The notes under the pieces: generated by a model | What the model was told of the DNA's origin: nothing | The model's database searches: none | What the model saw: the letters and a program-made list of their open reading frames with translations, nothing else | Source of the DNA: JABDDM01 sp038240295 | GTDB lineage: Bacteria > Bacteroidota > Ignavibacteria > Palsa-1295 | DNA length: 38,014 nt | Direction of reading: 5' to 3' | NCBI GenBank assembly: GCA_038240295.1 | Contig: JBBSDW010000010.1 | Coordinates: 1 to 38,014, forward strand | Translations under genes and position numbers: made by a program | Part shown: positions 17,044-24,160 of the stretch, piece after piece | Layout: every line of letters begins with the position of its first letter | Position numbering within the stretch: the stretch's first letter is position 1

Positions 17044-18048
17044 ATGAAATTATCGCTTGCTTTCCTGCTCCTTTTCGCAGCGTCAACAACGAGTGCGCAG
17101 TTTCGGACGCCTGAACCTTTGCGCTACGCGGCATTCTCATTCAGCGCGCAAAAGCGTGAGGCGAAAGCTTCAGAGCATTCCCTGCCGGATTCGGCAGGGA
17201 GCGCGATTGAGCACTCTGCACCAACAGCGCCTGCCGATTCCGACGATCGCCGAATTGTGCCGTCTTCGCGCGTCTACAATGTAAATCCGTATGTGAGCGG
17301 AGCGATCACTGTGGCCGGAGCCGCAGTGAGTTTGTTGGCACTGAATACGATCAGGTTCAAACCGGAGATTACCGATGCCGAATTCAACGCGCTCCGACCC
17401 GACCTTCTCAACGGTTTTGACCGATGGGCGCTCAACATCCAGACGGCGAACGTCCCGCAATTCGAAACCTATTCGACGATTACGCAAGGATTCTGTGCGA
17501 TCGCTCCGCTGAGTTTGCTTTTCATGGACCGGGTAAAAGATGACTGGGGGCATGTGTTGCTCATGTACGCAGAAGCAACTTCTGTGACGGTCTCGTTATA
17601 TGTTGCAAGCCCGATGGGTCCGCAATTCCAGAACAAGTTTCGACCAAGTGTGTATGATGAAACGGCCTCTCGCGATTCACGGCGCGACGGCAATCAACGC
17701 AATTCATTCTACAGCGGTCACGTTGCCACCGCGGCGGTCGGCACCTTCTTTTTCGCGAAGGTCTATACCGATTACCATCCAGAGCTTGGCAACGACAAGT
17801 ACTGGTTTTACGCGCTCGCGCTCGCTCCACCGCTCGTCATGGGCTATTGCCGACTTAAAGCGCACGACCACTTTCCTTCCGATATTCTGACCGGATTGAG
17901 CATCGGTGCGCTCTGTGGAATTCTTATTCCTGAGTTGCACAGGATCACCGGCAACAATCTTTCCTTCGGAGCCTATGCACCACCAGGCGGCGGTGGTGGA
18001 GTAACATTCCAGTGGATGCCAACCAATAGCAGCATCGCGGCGAGATAA
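17044..18048 (+). CDS. PAP2-family phosphatase
   Basis: 334 residues from ATG 17044 (MKLSLAFLLLFAASTTSAQ signal peptide). The three phosphatase blocks of the PAP2 superfamily are visible. They are KFRPSVYDE (KxxxxxxRP-like), NSFYSGHVATAA in place of PSGH, and CRLKAHDHFPSDILTG in place of SRxxxxxHxxxD. Several membrane helices surround them, and the active site should lie on the periplasmic face. Family members remove phosphate from lipid or isoprenoid phosphates. The signal peptide and periplasmic extension (residues ~20-80, low complexity) are common in Bacteroidota members. It is cotranscribed with the DUF3943 gene. Confidence 0.88.
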   Translation: MKLSLAFLLLFAASTTSAQFRTPEPLRYAAFSFSAQKREAKASEHSLPDSAGSAIEHSAPTAPADSDDRRIVPSSRVYNVNPYVSGAITVAGAAVSLLALNTIRFKPEITDAEFNALRPDLLNGFDRWALNIQTANVPQFETYSTITQGFCAIAPLSLLFMDRVKDDWGHVLLMYAEATSVTVSLYVASPMGPQFQNKFRPSVYDETASRDSRRDGNQRNSFYSGHVATAAVGTFFFAKVYTDYHPELGNDKYWFYALALAPPLVMGYCRLKAHDHFPSDILTGLSIGALCGILIPELHRITGNNLSFGAYAPPGGGGGVTFQWMPTNSSIAAR

Positions 18049-18168
18049 GAGATCATGCGGCCGATTTCTTTAACGAACGTATCAAGAAATTCCTCGCGCG
18101 AAATTTTCGCTTAGCTCAAGATTGATCGTAAGACCTTCCAGCGGCCGCACGACTCTTTTTTAGGACTG

Positions 18169-18351
18169 TCAACTCGCAATGAAGGCCTCAGCGCCGAATG
18201 TCTGGATGTGAAATCGAATTGCAGATCTTACATCCTGCAAGGCTTCTTCAGCCGTATCACCTTGGCCGAGAACCACGCCGTCTAGACCGAGCGGATAAGC
18301 GATGTATCCGTCTGAATGATGCTCGGCTACGATTTGCACATTAACGTTCAT
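18169..18351 (-). CDS. HicB-like antitoxin domain protein (solitary)
   Basis: 60 residues from ATG 18351: VNVQIVAEHHSDGYIAYPLG, followed by GQGDTAEEALQDVRSAIRFH. This is the partial RNase H-fold domain of the HicB family, with no C-terminal DNA-binding helix. No hicA toxin fits in the 120 nt downstream, and upstream is the thyX promoter region. It may be an orphan or a HicB-related protein with another role. Confidence 0.75.
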   Translation of the reverse strand: MNVNVQIVAEHHSDGYIAYPLGLDGVVLGQGDTAEEALQDVRSAIRFHIQTFGAEAFIAS

Positions 18352-18418
18352 AAAATATTAATCGCCTCATTTTTGAAGGAGTTCACTGACAACATCACCC
18401 GATATCATATAGCGCGTA

Positions 18419-18450
18419 CACTGCGGGAAAGGCAGTGCGTCGTATTTTTG
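18419..18450 (+). promoter_or_regulatory. Candidate thyX promoter with an overlapping palindrome
   Basis: TATTTTTG (18443-18450) fits TAnnTTTG and lies 28 nt before the thyX ATG. A 6-bp inverted repeat, CACTGC (18419-18424) and GCAGTG (18432-18437), sits where RNA polymerase would bind. The same 14-nt core, CGTATTTTTGCAGC, precedes pyk. Confidence 0.4.
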
Positions 18451-18478
18451 CAGCCGGTAATCGCACACTCAACATCGC

Positions 18479-19327
18479 ATGCTCAACGAATCTTTCACAA
18501 ACGAAAAACAGGTTCTCGATCACGGTTACGTCAAGCTCCTGGGAGTGCTTGGCGACGACAGTACGCCCGACACAGACGCGCGCATTTCAACCGGATCAGC
18601 TGCGCGCACAGCCGATCAGCAGAAAACACTGATCAGATTTTTGCTTCGGCATAAGCACACGACCCCTTTTGAAGGCAGCATCCTGAAGTTCGAAGTTCGC
18701 GCACCGATCCTTGTCATTCGCGAATGGTTTCGACATCGCACCTTTAGCTACAACGAAGAGTCTGGCAGGTACAAACAACTTGAAGCGTTGTACTATCTTC
18801 CCGAATCCGAGCGCGTGGCATTTCAGGCAAAGAGCAATCATCAGGGCTCGGGAGAAAATCACCCCGAGGCGGAGGATTTTCGAGTCAGCTGGAAAAAAGA
18901 GCAGGATGACTTCGAAGCGAGTTACGATTCGCTGATCAACGAGCATAACGTTGCGCGAGAACTTGCGAGGCTTAATATGCCTGTCTCGCATTTTTCAACG
19001 TTTATCGTTACCGGCAATCTTCTAAACTGGTTTCGCTTCCTGCATCTTCGTATGGCTTCGACCGCGCAAGAAGAGATACGGGTGTATGCCGAGGCGATCA
19101 ATGAAATTGCGAGCCACTATTTTCCGCAGTCCTTCGAGGCGTTCAACGATTACTGGGTCGATGCGATCTCGCTGAGCGGTCAGGAAATGCGAGTGCTGAA
19201 GAAACTGCTCAAGACGAAACTCTCGATCGAAGATGTTACAGCAGCTCTTCCGCCGCCTGAACCAAATTTTACGAAACGCGAGATGGAAGAATTCAAACAA
19301 AAACTACGCGGAATCGGAATCGAGTAG
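18479..19327 (+). CDS. thyX: Flavin-dependent thymidylate synthase ThyX
   Basis: 282 residues from ATG 18479. The ThyX signature RHRxxSxNExSxR is present as RHRTFSYNEESGR (residues 85-97). Also visible are the N-terminal KHTTPFEGSILKFEVRAP and the C-terminal NWFRFLHLRMASTAQEEIR that complete the FAD/dUMP site. The enzyme makes dTMP from dUMP with FAD, NADPH and methylene-tetrahydrofolate, in place of ThyA. The tail of about 50 residues after the core (LSIEDVTAALPPPE onward) is an extension seen in some members. Downstream, its end nearly meets the 3' end of the oppositely oriented 86-aa gene. Confidence 0.96.
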   Translation: MLNESFTNEKQVLDHGYVKLLGVLGDDSTPDTDARISTGSAARTADQQKTLIRFLLRHKHTTPFEGSILKFEVRAPILVIREWFRHRTFSYNEESGRYKQLEALYYLPESERVAFQAKSNHQGSGENHPEAEDFRVSWKKEQDDFEASYDSLINEHNVARELARLNMPVSHFSTFIVTGNLLNWFRFLHLRMASTAQEEIRVYAEAINEIASHYFPQSFEAFNDYWVDAISLSGQEMRVLKKLLKTKLSIEDVTAALPPPEPNFTKREMEEFKQKLRGIGIE

Positions 19328-19331
19328 CAAC

Positions 19332-19592
19332 TCAGGTTTGCTGCGAGCGTGACCAATCTTCGAACTCCTTCTCTTCACGTCGTTTATCACGGTCCGCAAA
19401 AATGCGAGCGTTCGCTTTTCGATGACGCTGATAAAAGAACATCGCGACAAGTACTGCGATCCATGCGAAGAGGAGCGCCGGACGATTGTAGCCGTTATTG
19501 ACTACGAAATTTACCATATAACCAATAGCAATGGCTCCCGCAAGAACTGCGAGACCAAGTTGCCAGGTAAACTTTAATTTTGGCTCAGCCAA
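19332..19592 (-). CDS. Small two-helix membrane protein in the dxs operon
   Basis: 86 residues from ATG 19592, overlapping the dxs stop by 8 nt. Helices LGLAVLAGAIAIGYMVNFV and ALLFAWIAVLVAMFFYQ are followed by a highly charged tail (RRKxxE-rich, EFEDWSR). Not recognised. The overlap and strand place it as the last gene of the xseA-xseB-dxs unit, though nothing links it functionally. Confidence 0.65.
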   Translation of the reverse strand: MAEPKLKFTWQLGLAVLAGAIAIGYMVNFVVNNGYNRPALLFAWIAVLVAMFFYQRHRKANARIFADRDKRREEKEFEDWSRSQQT

Positions 19593-21552
19593 CGTTCACA
19601 GAGTGTTTAAGCGGTTGAGCGATCAACTCCTTGACTGCCTTCACCACACCCGCTCGATCGAGTCCGATCTCCTTTTGCAATTCTACTGGCGAACCATGCT
19701 CAACAAAATGATCGGGAATGCCATGGAGTTTAACATGCAGTCGTGCATCGCTCGCCGCGAAATGTTCGAGAACTGCAGCACCGAATCCCCCAACGACAGC
19801 GTTCTCTTCGAGCGTGAGTACATGCGTGAACCGCTCAGCGATCCCATCGAGGAGCGCCGCGTCGATCGGCTTTACAAATCGTGCGTTAAACACAGCGGTT
19901 GAAATTCCCTCGTGATCGAGATCCTCCGCCGCTTTGATCGCGTAGGATAGCATTGGCCCGACACCAATGATCGCGACCTTATTGCCATCTTTCAGCATTT
20001 CGCCTTTGCCGATCTGAAGCTTCGTAAAGCCCTTGGCAGCGAGTGCCACCCCAACGCCGGCCCCGCGTGGGAAGCGAAGCGCGATGGGGCCCTGACGGAA
20101 TTCTGTCGCCGTGTAGAGCATGTCCCGCAATTCCTGTTCATCCTTCGGCACCATGATCGTCATATTCGGGATCAATCGCAGATACGAAAGATCGAATACG
20201 CCATGATGCGTCGGGCCGTCGGCGCCAACCAGACCTGCGCGGTCCATCGCAAAGATCACGTTGAGCTTCTGGATCGCGACGTCATGGATGATCTGGTCGA
20301 ACGCTCGCTGACTGAACGTCGAATACATCGCACAAACCGGAGTGAAGCCTTCGGTCGCCATTCCCGCAGCGAACGTGACGGCATGCTGCTCGGCAATTCC
20401 TACGTCAAAAAAGCGATCGGGCATTTCCTTCTGAAGAATATTCAGCCCGGTACCGTCGGGCATTGCAGCGGTAATCCCGACGACTTTCGGATTTTCCCTG
20501 CAAATTTCTACGAGGGCATTGCCGAATACTTTCATGTATTCGGGTGGCTGCGGCCCAGTTACGATTTTTGGGATCGCTGTGCCGGTGATCTTATCGAACG
20601 CACCTCCTGCGGCATGATACCGCTGCACATGCGATTCGGCAGGCTTGTATCCCTTCCCTTTCTCCGAGATGACATGAAGCAAAAGCGGCCCTTCCTGCTC
20701 CTTCAGGAAGTTAAGCATCTCAACGAGCTTGACAACATTGTGTCCGTTGACGGGACCGAAATATCTGAAGCCGAGTGCTTCGAACATCATTCCGGGCGTC
20801 ATCACGGCCTTCATACCATCGACCAACTTGCTTCCGGCAAAACGCAACCGATCGCCATTGCCGATCTTGCCTGCCACGTCCCACACGGTATCCTTGAACT
20901 TGCGAACCGTCGGATGCGTGATGAGCGTATTAAAATAATTGTGCAGCGCCCAGACATTCGGTGCGATCGACATCCGATTGTCGTTCAGGATCACGAGGAT
21001 ATTCTTACCGAGGATGCCGCAATTGTTCAGCGCCTCGTAGGCCATGCCTCCCGTCATCGAACCGTCACCGATGACCGCGACCACTTTATAATCTTCACCC
21101 TGAAAATCTCGAGCGGCGGCGATGCCGAGAGCAGCACTGATCGAAGTCGATGCATGACCGGCGCCAAAAACATCGTATTCGCTCTCCTCACGCTTCAGGA
21201 ACGGAGCGAGACCATCTTTTTGCCGGATGGTATGCAGCAGATCCTTGCGGCCAGTTAAAATTTTATGGGGATACGCCTGATGCCCAACATCCCAGATGAC
21301 TTTGTCGCGCGGGGTGTTAAGCGCGTAGTGAAGTGCAACGCTCAGTTCGACCGTACCGAGACCAGCGCCAAAATGTCCGCCGATCTGTGAGATCGTATCA
21401 ACAAGAAATTCGCGAACGTCATTGGAGACCGCACGCAGATCGGAGATCGACAGCTTCCGTAGATCTTCGGGCGTGTCGATATTTTTGAGGAACGGATAGG
21501 CGTCTAACTCGGGGTCCTCCTGCTGCAATTTGTCGTCGTTAGGCATTCGCAT
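19585..21552 (-). CDS. dxs: 1-deoxy-D-xylulose-5-phosphate synthase
   Basis: 655 residues, full length. It joins pyruvate and glyceraldehyde 3-phosphate using thiamine diphosphate, the entry step of the MEP isoprenoid pathway. The thiamine-binding block is GDGSMTGGMAYEALN with ILNDN. GGHFGAGLGTVELSVALHY and DVGHQAYPHKILTGR mark the N-terminal domain. DRAGLVGADGPTHHGVFD belongs to the pyrimidine-binding domain, and VLTLEENAVVGGFGAAV to the C-terminal domain. Two ATGs (21552 and 21546) are possible. It starts 7 nt after the end of xseB, a typical operon order (xseA-xseB-dxs) in many bacteria. Confidence 0.97.
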   Translation of the reverse strand: MRMPNDDKLQQEDPELDAYPFLKNIDTPEDLRKLSISDLRAVSNDVREFLVDTISQIGGHFGAGLGTVELSVALHYALNTPRDKVIWDVGHQAYPHKILTGRKDLLHTIRQKDGLAPFLKREESEYDVFGAGHASTSISAALGIAAARDFQGEDYKVVAVIGDGSMTGGMAYEALNNCGILGKNILVILNDNRMSIAPNVWALHNYFNTLITHPTVRKFKDTVWDVAGKIGNGDRLRFAGSKLVDGMKAVMTPGMMFEALGFRYFGPVNGHNVVKLVEMLNFLKEQEGPLLLHVISEKGKGYKPAESHVQRYHAAGGAFDKITGTAIPKIVTGPQPPEYMKVFGNALVEICRENPKVVGITAAMPDGTGLNILQKEMPDRFFDVGIAEQHAVTFAAGMATEGFTPVCAMYSTFSQRAFDQIIHDVAIQKLNVIFAMDRAGLVGADGPTHHGVFDLSYLRLIPNMTIMVPKDEQELRDMLYTATEFRQGPIALRFPRGAGVGVALAAKGFTKLQIGKGEMLKDGNKVAIIGVGPMLSYAIKAAEDLDHEGISTAVFNARFVKPIDAALLDGIAERFTHVLTLEENAVVGGFGAAVLEHFAASDARLHVKLHGIPDHFVEHGSPVELQKEIGLDRAGVVKAVKELIAQPLKHSVNVG

Positions 21553-21558
21553 TCTACG

Positions 21559-21861
21559 CTACTCGAGTAAATACGTTTCGATCGGATCCGAATCATCCAT
21601 CTCGAATTCGCTTTCAGTCAACTCTTCGTGCACACGAGAAAGCTTTTCAACGCGCAGTTCTGCTTCCGATAAAAGCTTTGCAAGGCCGCCAGCGAGGTGC
21701 ACACCCTCCTCATAAAGCTTCAGCATTTCTTCCAGCGTGACCGAGCCATTTTCCAGACGATCTACGATAGAGTTTAGACGCTCGAATTCCGATTCGAATG
21801 AACCTAACGTTGACGTGGATGTCGCTGAGGGTGGCGTAGAAGTCCTGTTGTTTCTGGGCAC
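21559..21861 (-). CDS. xseB: Exodeoxyribonuclease VII small subunit
   Basis: About 100 residues. The core FERLNSIVDRLENGSVTLEE and MLKLYEEGVHLA are the two helices of the XseB family, followed by RVEKLS. The N-terminal ~20 residues are Ser/Thr-rich and atypical. The proposed GTG 21861 is the only start giving this length and has no strong ribosome binding site, so the true start may be later. XseB binds XseA to form the nuclease that degrades single-stranded DNA. It lies between xseA and dxs. Confidence 0.9.
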   Translation of the reverse strand: MPRNNRTSTPPSATSTSTLGSFESEFERLNSIVDRLENGSVTLEEMLKLYEEGVHLAGGLAKLLSEAELRVEKLSRVHEELTESEFEMDDSDPIETYLLE

Positions 21862-21923
21862 GACAGAGGTGAAATTTCTAACGAATCGATCGACTGCCCA
21901 ACAAGCTCAACTCGCGGAAAGTG

Positions 21924-23213
21924 CTATGCGCCAAACTGAACATCGATCCTGCCATCAGCAAAGATCACACTTCCGTGCTGGTTAGATCCAACTTGCGATT
22001 TCCGAGAGATCACAGTGCCTGTTTCGGATTCGATCAGTGCGTATCCACGCTCGAGTACTCCGAGTGGATTGAGAACGTTCAGTTTCGCTTGATCGCGTTC
22101 GAGCCTGAGTTGATATTTTTCAAGCGCATTTTCAACGTGTGACCGGATGTGCCTCTCGTTATTGTCAATATGTACATTTCGCTGGGCGAGCTGATCGAGC
22201 AGCCGACCCTTCAGGGCGCGGATTGAAGCAGTCGATTCAAGATCACGGCGAAGATGTCGAAGTTCGCTTGTAACGCACTGCTCAATATTATATAATGCGC
22301 CACCCAGCTGGCCGAGAAGTTCATCGCGATCTGGTGTTGCGAGTTCAGCGGCAGCTGTCGGCGTGGGAGCGCGAAGATCTGCTACGAAATCTGCGATGGT
22401 GACATCTACCTCATGGCCGACAGCGCTGATGATCGGGATCTGCGAAGCATAGATCGCGCGCGCCACCGCCTCTTCGTTAAACGACCAGAGATCTTCGAGC
22501 GAACCACCGCCGCGACCAACGATCAGTACTTCCGGCCGCGATACACCTTTGACAAGATTGAACTCCTGTATTGCACGAGCAACCTGGAGTTCGGCACCCA
22601 CTCCCTGCACCGTCGCCGGACGAACGATCACTCGCACGATTGGATACCGCCTGCGAAGCACCGTGAGAATATCCTGCAGCGCCGCGCCGGTTTCACTCGT
22701 GACAATTCCAATGACCTTTGGAAATCTTGGGATTTGCCTTTTTCGCGAAATTTCGAATAGCCCCTCCGCCTTCAGTCGAGCATAGAGCGCCTCATAAGCC
22801 TGCTGGAGCTCTCCGATGCCCACTGGACGGATTTGCAGGACATCAAGCTGGTAATTGCCGCGAGGAGGATATACGGTCAGCCTGCCGCGGCATACGACCT
22901 TCATCCCATCTTTGATCTTGAAATTCGCAGCACGCGTTTTCCAGAACACACAGGAAATCTGGGCTTCGGAATCCTTCAGCGTCCAGTAACGATGACCCGA
23001 ACGATGATCGGTGAAGTTGCTGATTTCGCCTTCGACCACTACATCCGAGAACGTACTTTCGAGCGTGGACTTAAGTGCCTTGGTAAGCGCCCCAACCGTC
23101 AGTGTCCCCTGTTTTTTTTCAGGCCTTATTGCGGGACGCGGTGCCGGCATTGGCGCAGCTGCGCCAGCGGCGTCGAAAAGCGAAGGAGCACCAATTAACT
23201 TTGTACTCGCCAC
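21924..23213 (-). CDS. xseA: Exodeoxyribonuclease VII large subunit
   Basis: 429 residues. The N-terminal OB-fold is VVVEGEISNFTDHRSGHRYW...GMKVVCRGRLTVY. The catalytic domain has VIGIVTSETGAALQDI, LIVGRGGGSLEDLWSFNEE and ISAVGHEVDVTIADFVADLR. A coiled-coil region follows, then PLGVLERGYALIE. It is the catalytic subunit of the single-strand-specific exonuclease. An additional N-terminal ~35 residues (Ala/Pro-rich) precede the OB fold. The start GTG 23213 comes 1 nt after the stop of the preceding T9SS-type gene, so it is probably cotranscribed with it. Confidence 0.96.
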   Translation of the reverse strand: MASTKLIGAPSLFDAAGAAAPMPAPRPAIRPEKKQGTLTVGALTKALKSTLESTFSDVVVEGEISNFTDHRSGHRYWTLKDSEAQISCVFWKTRAANFKIKDGMKVVCRGRLTVYPPRGNYQLDVLQIRPVGIGELQQAYEALYARLKAEGLFEISRKRQIPRFPKVIGIVTSETGAALQDILTVLRRRYPIVRVIVRPATVQGVGAELQVARAIQEFNLVKGVSRPEVLIVGRGGGSLEDLWSFNEEAVARAIYASQIPIISAVGHEVDVTIADFVADLRAPTPTAAAELATPDRDELLGQLGGALYNIEQCVTSELRHLRRDLESTASIRALKGRLLDQLAQRNVHIDNNERHIRSHVENALEKYQLRLERDQAKLNVLNPLGVLERGYALIESETGTVISRKSQVGSNQHGSVIFADGRIDVQFGA

Positions 23214-23214
23214 A

Positions 23215-24045
23215 CTACTCTGCGATCAACGTAAGAATCTTAGACATGCGCTGAAAATCGGCAGCGGCGTCTACCCGCACATACACTGGTCCGTGATAAT
23301 TCGGAATCACGATTGGTTCTTCGTTCATCCCTGCTTCGCCTCTGAAGGTCTTGACCATCAGAAGCCTTCCGGCAACATCATAGGCATGAATCGCGACTTC
23401 AGCGGAGCGCGAAAGTCGCAGGCTGAGCGTAGAAGCAGATACCGCCGGGTTGGGGGAAGCGGCCAACGAGGAGATCAGCGCCTGATCCATGCGTGCGCTT
23501 TGCGCGACTGCCGCAGGTACTTCGTTGTAGTAGATGGCCACTGTATCATCTGAGAAAAACAACTCATTGTTTGCGTCGATCGTAAACGAAGATTGCTTCG
23601 TCAGGTCAACAAGTACCTGTTTCGGATTCGCGGTCGGAGAAACGATGATAGCCTTAATAGCAGCGGGGATCATCGAGGGGTCCCACGTGATCTTGCAGGG
23701 ATAACCCATATCGAGATTCCAGCGAAACACCATACGGAAACTCGCATCGGCTGGTTTGTGGCGTATGTCGATCTTCAAATGTCCAACGCCGCCATCTCCG
23801 TGATAGGACGAATCGGTATTGAGCAGGACCCAATCGTCGCCTGGCGAAGAAGGATAATCGGTTTCATTGAACTTCTTATCGAGTCCGTCACTCGCGGAAG
23901 AATCATAACCAAATGTGATCTCGCGGGTCTTGTTTCCATTGACCAGCGACATGTGGAGCGAAAACTCCGGTGTTGCTTGCGCGAAGGATTCCGAAGTGAA
24001 GGCAGCAACGAAGAAGATTGCGAGAAGAACGAGTAGCTTTTTCAT
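23215..24045 (-). CDS. Secreted protein with T9SS-type C-terminal sorting domain
   Basis: 276 residues from ATG 24045 (MKKLLVLLAIFFVAAFTSES signal peptide, cut after FAQ). The middle is beta-rich, with no recognised domain. From about residue 197 it has the type IX sorting pattern: SLAASPNPAVSASTLSLRL, VAIHAYDVAGRLLMVK, and a strand-rich end. The protein is predicted to cross the outer membrane and be anchored or released. The upstream terminator (24078-24105) leaves 32 nt for a promoter. Since xseA starts 1 nt after its stop, this gene appears to lead the xseA-xseB-dxs unit, an odd pairing of a secreted protein with housekeeping genes. Confidence 0.75.
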   Translation of the reverse strand: MKKLLVLLAIFFVAAFTSESFAQATPEFSLHMSLVNGNKTREITFGYDSSASDGLDKKFNETDYPSSPGDDWVLLNTDSSYHGDGGVGHLKIDIRHKPADASFRMVFRWNLDMGYPCKITWDPSMIPAAIKAIIVSPTANPKQVLVDLTKQSSFTIDANNELFFSDDTVAIYYNEVPAAVAQSARMDQALISSLAASPNPAVSASTLSLRLSRSAEVAIHAYDVAGRLLMVKTFRGEAGMNEEPIVIPNYHGPVYVRVDAAADFQRMSKILTLIAE

Positions 24046-24077
24046 CCGGTTAAGTCTAAGCGTCACATAAAATAAAA

Positions 24078-24105
24078 GAGCGGAAGCCAGTCAAGGCCTC
24101 CGCTC
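24078..24105 (-). terminator. Terminator after the 958-aa T9SS cargo gene
   Basis: On the - strand: GAGCGGAGGCC and GGCTTCCGCTC pair around a 6-nt loop with one mismatch, followed by TTTTATTTTA (24068-24077). Confidence 0.8.
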
Positions 24106-24160
24106 ATAATAACCTCGGGATATGGCCGGTTGTTACACCGGCTTCCCAAAATATTTCGTC

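Noticed and set aside
20203..21258. 351-residue + strand frame
   Set aside because: Lies entirely antisense to dxs, which has all its motifs; the frame has no protein-like features.
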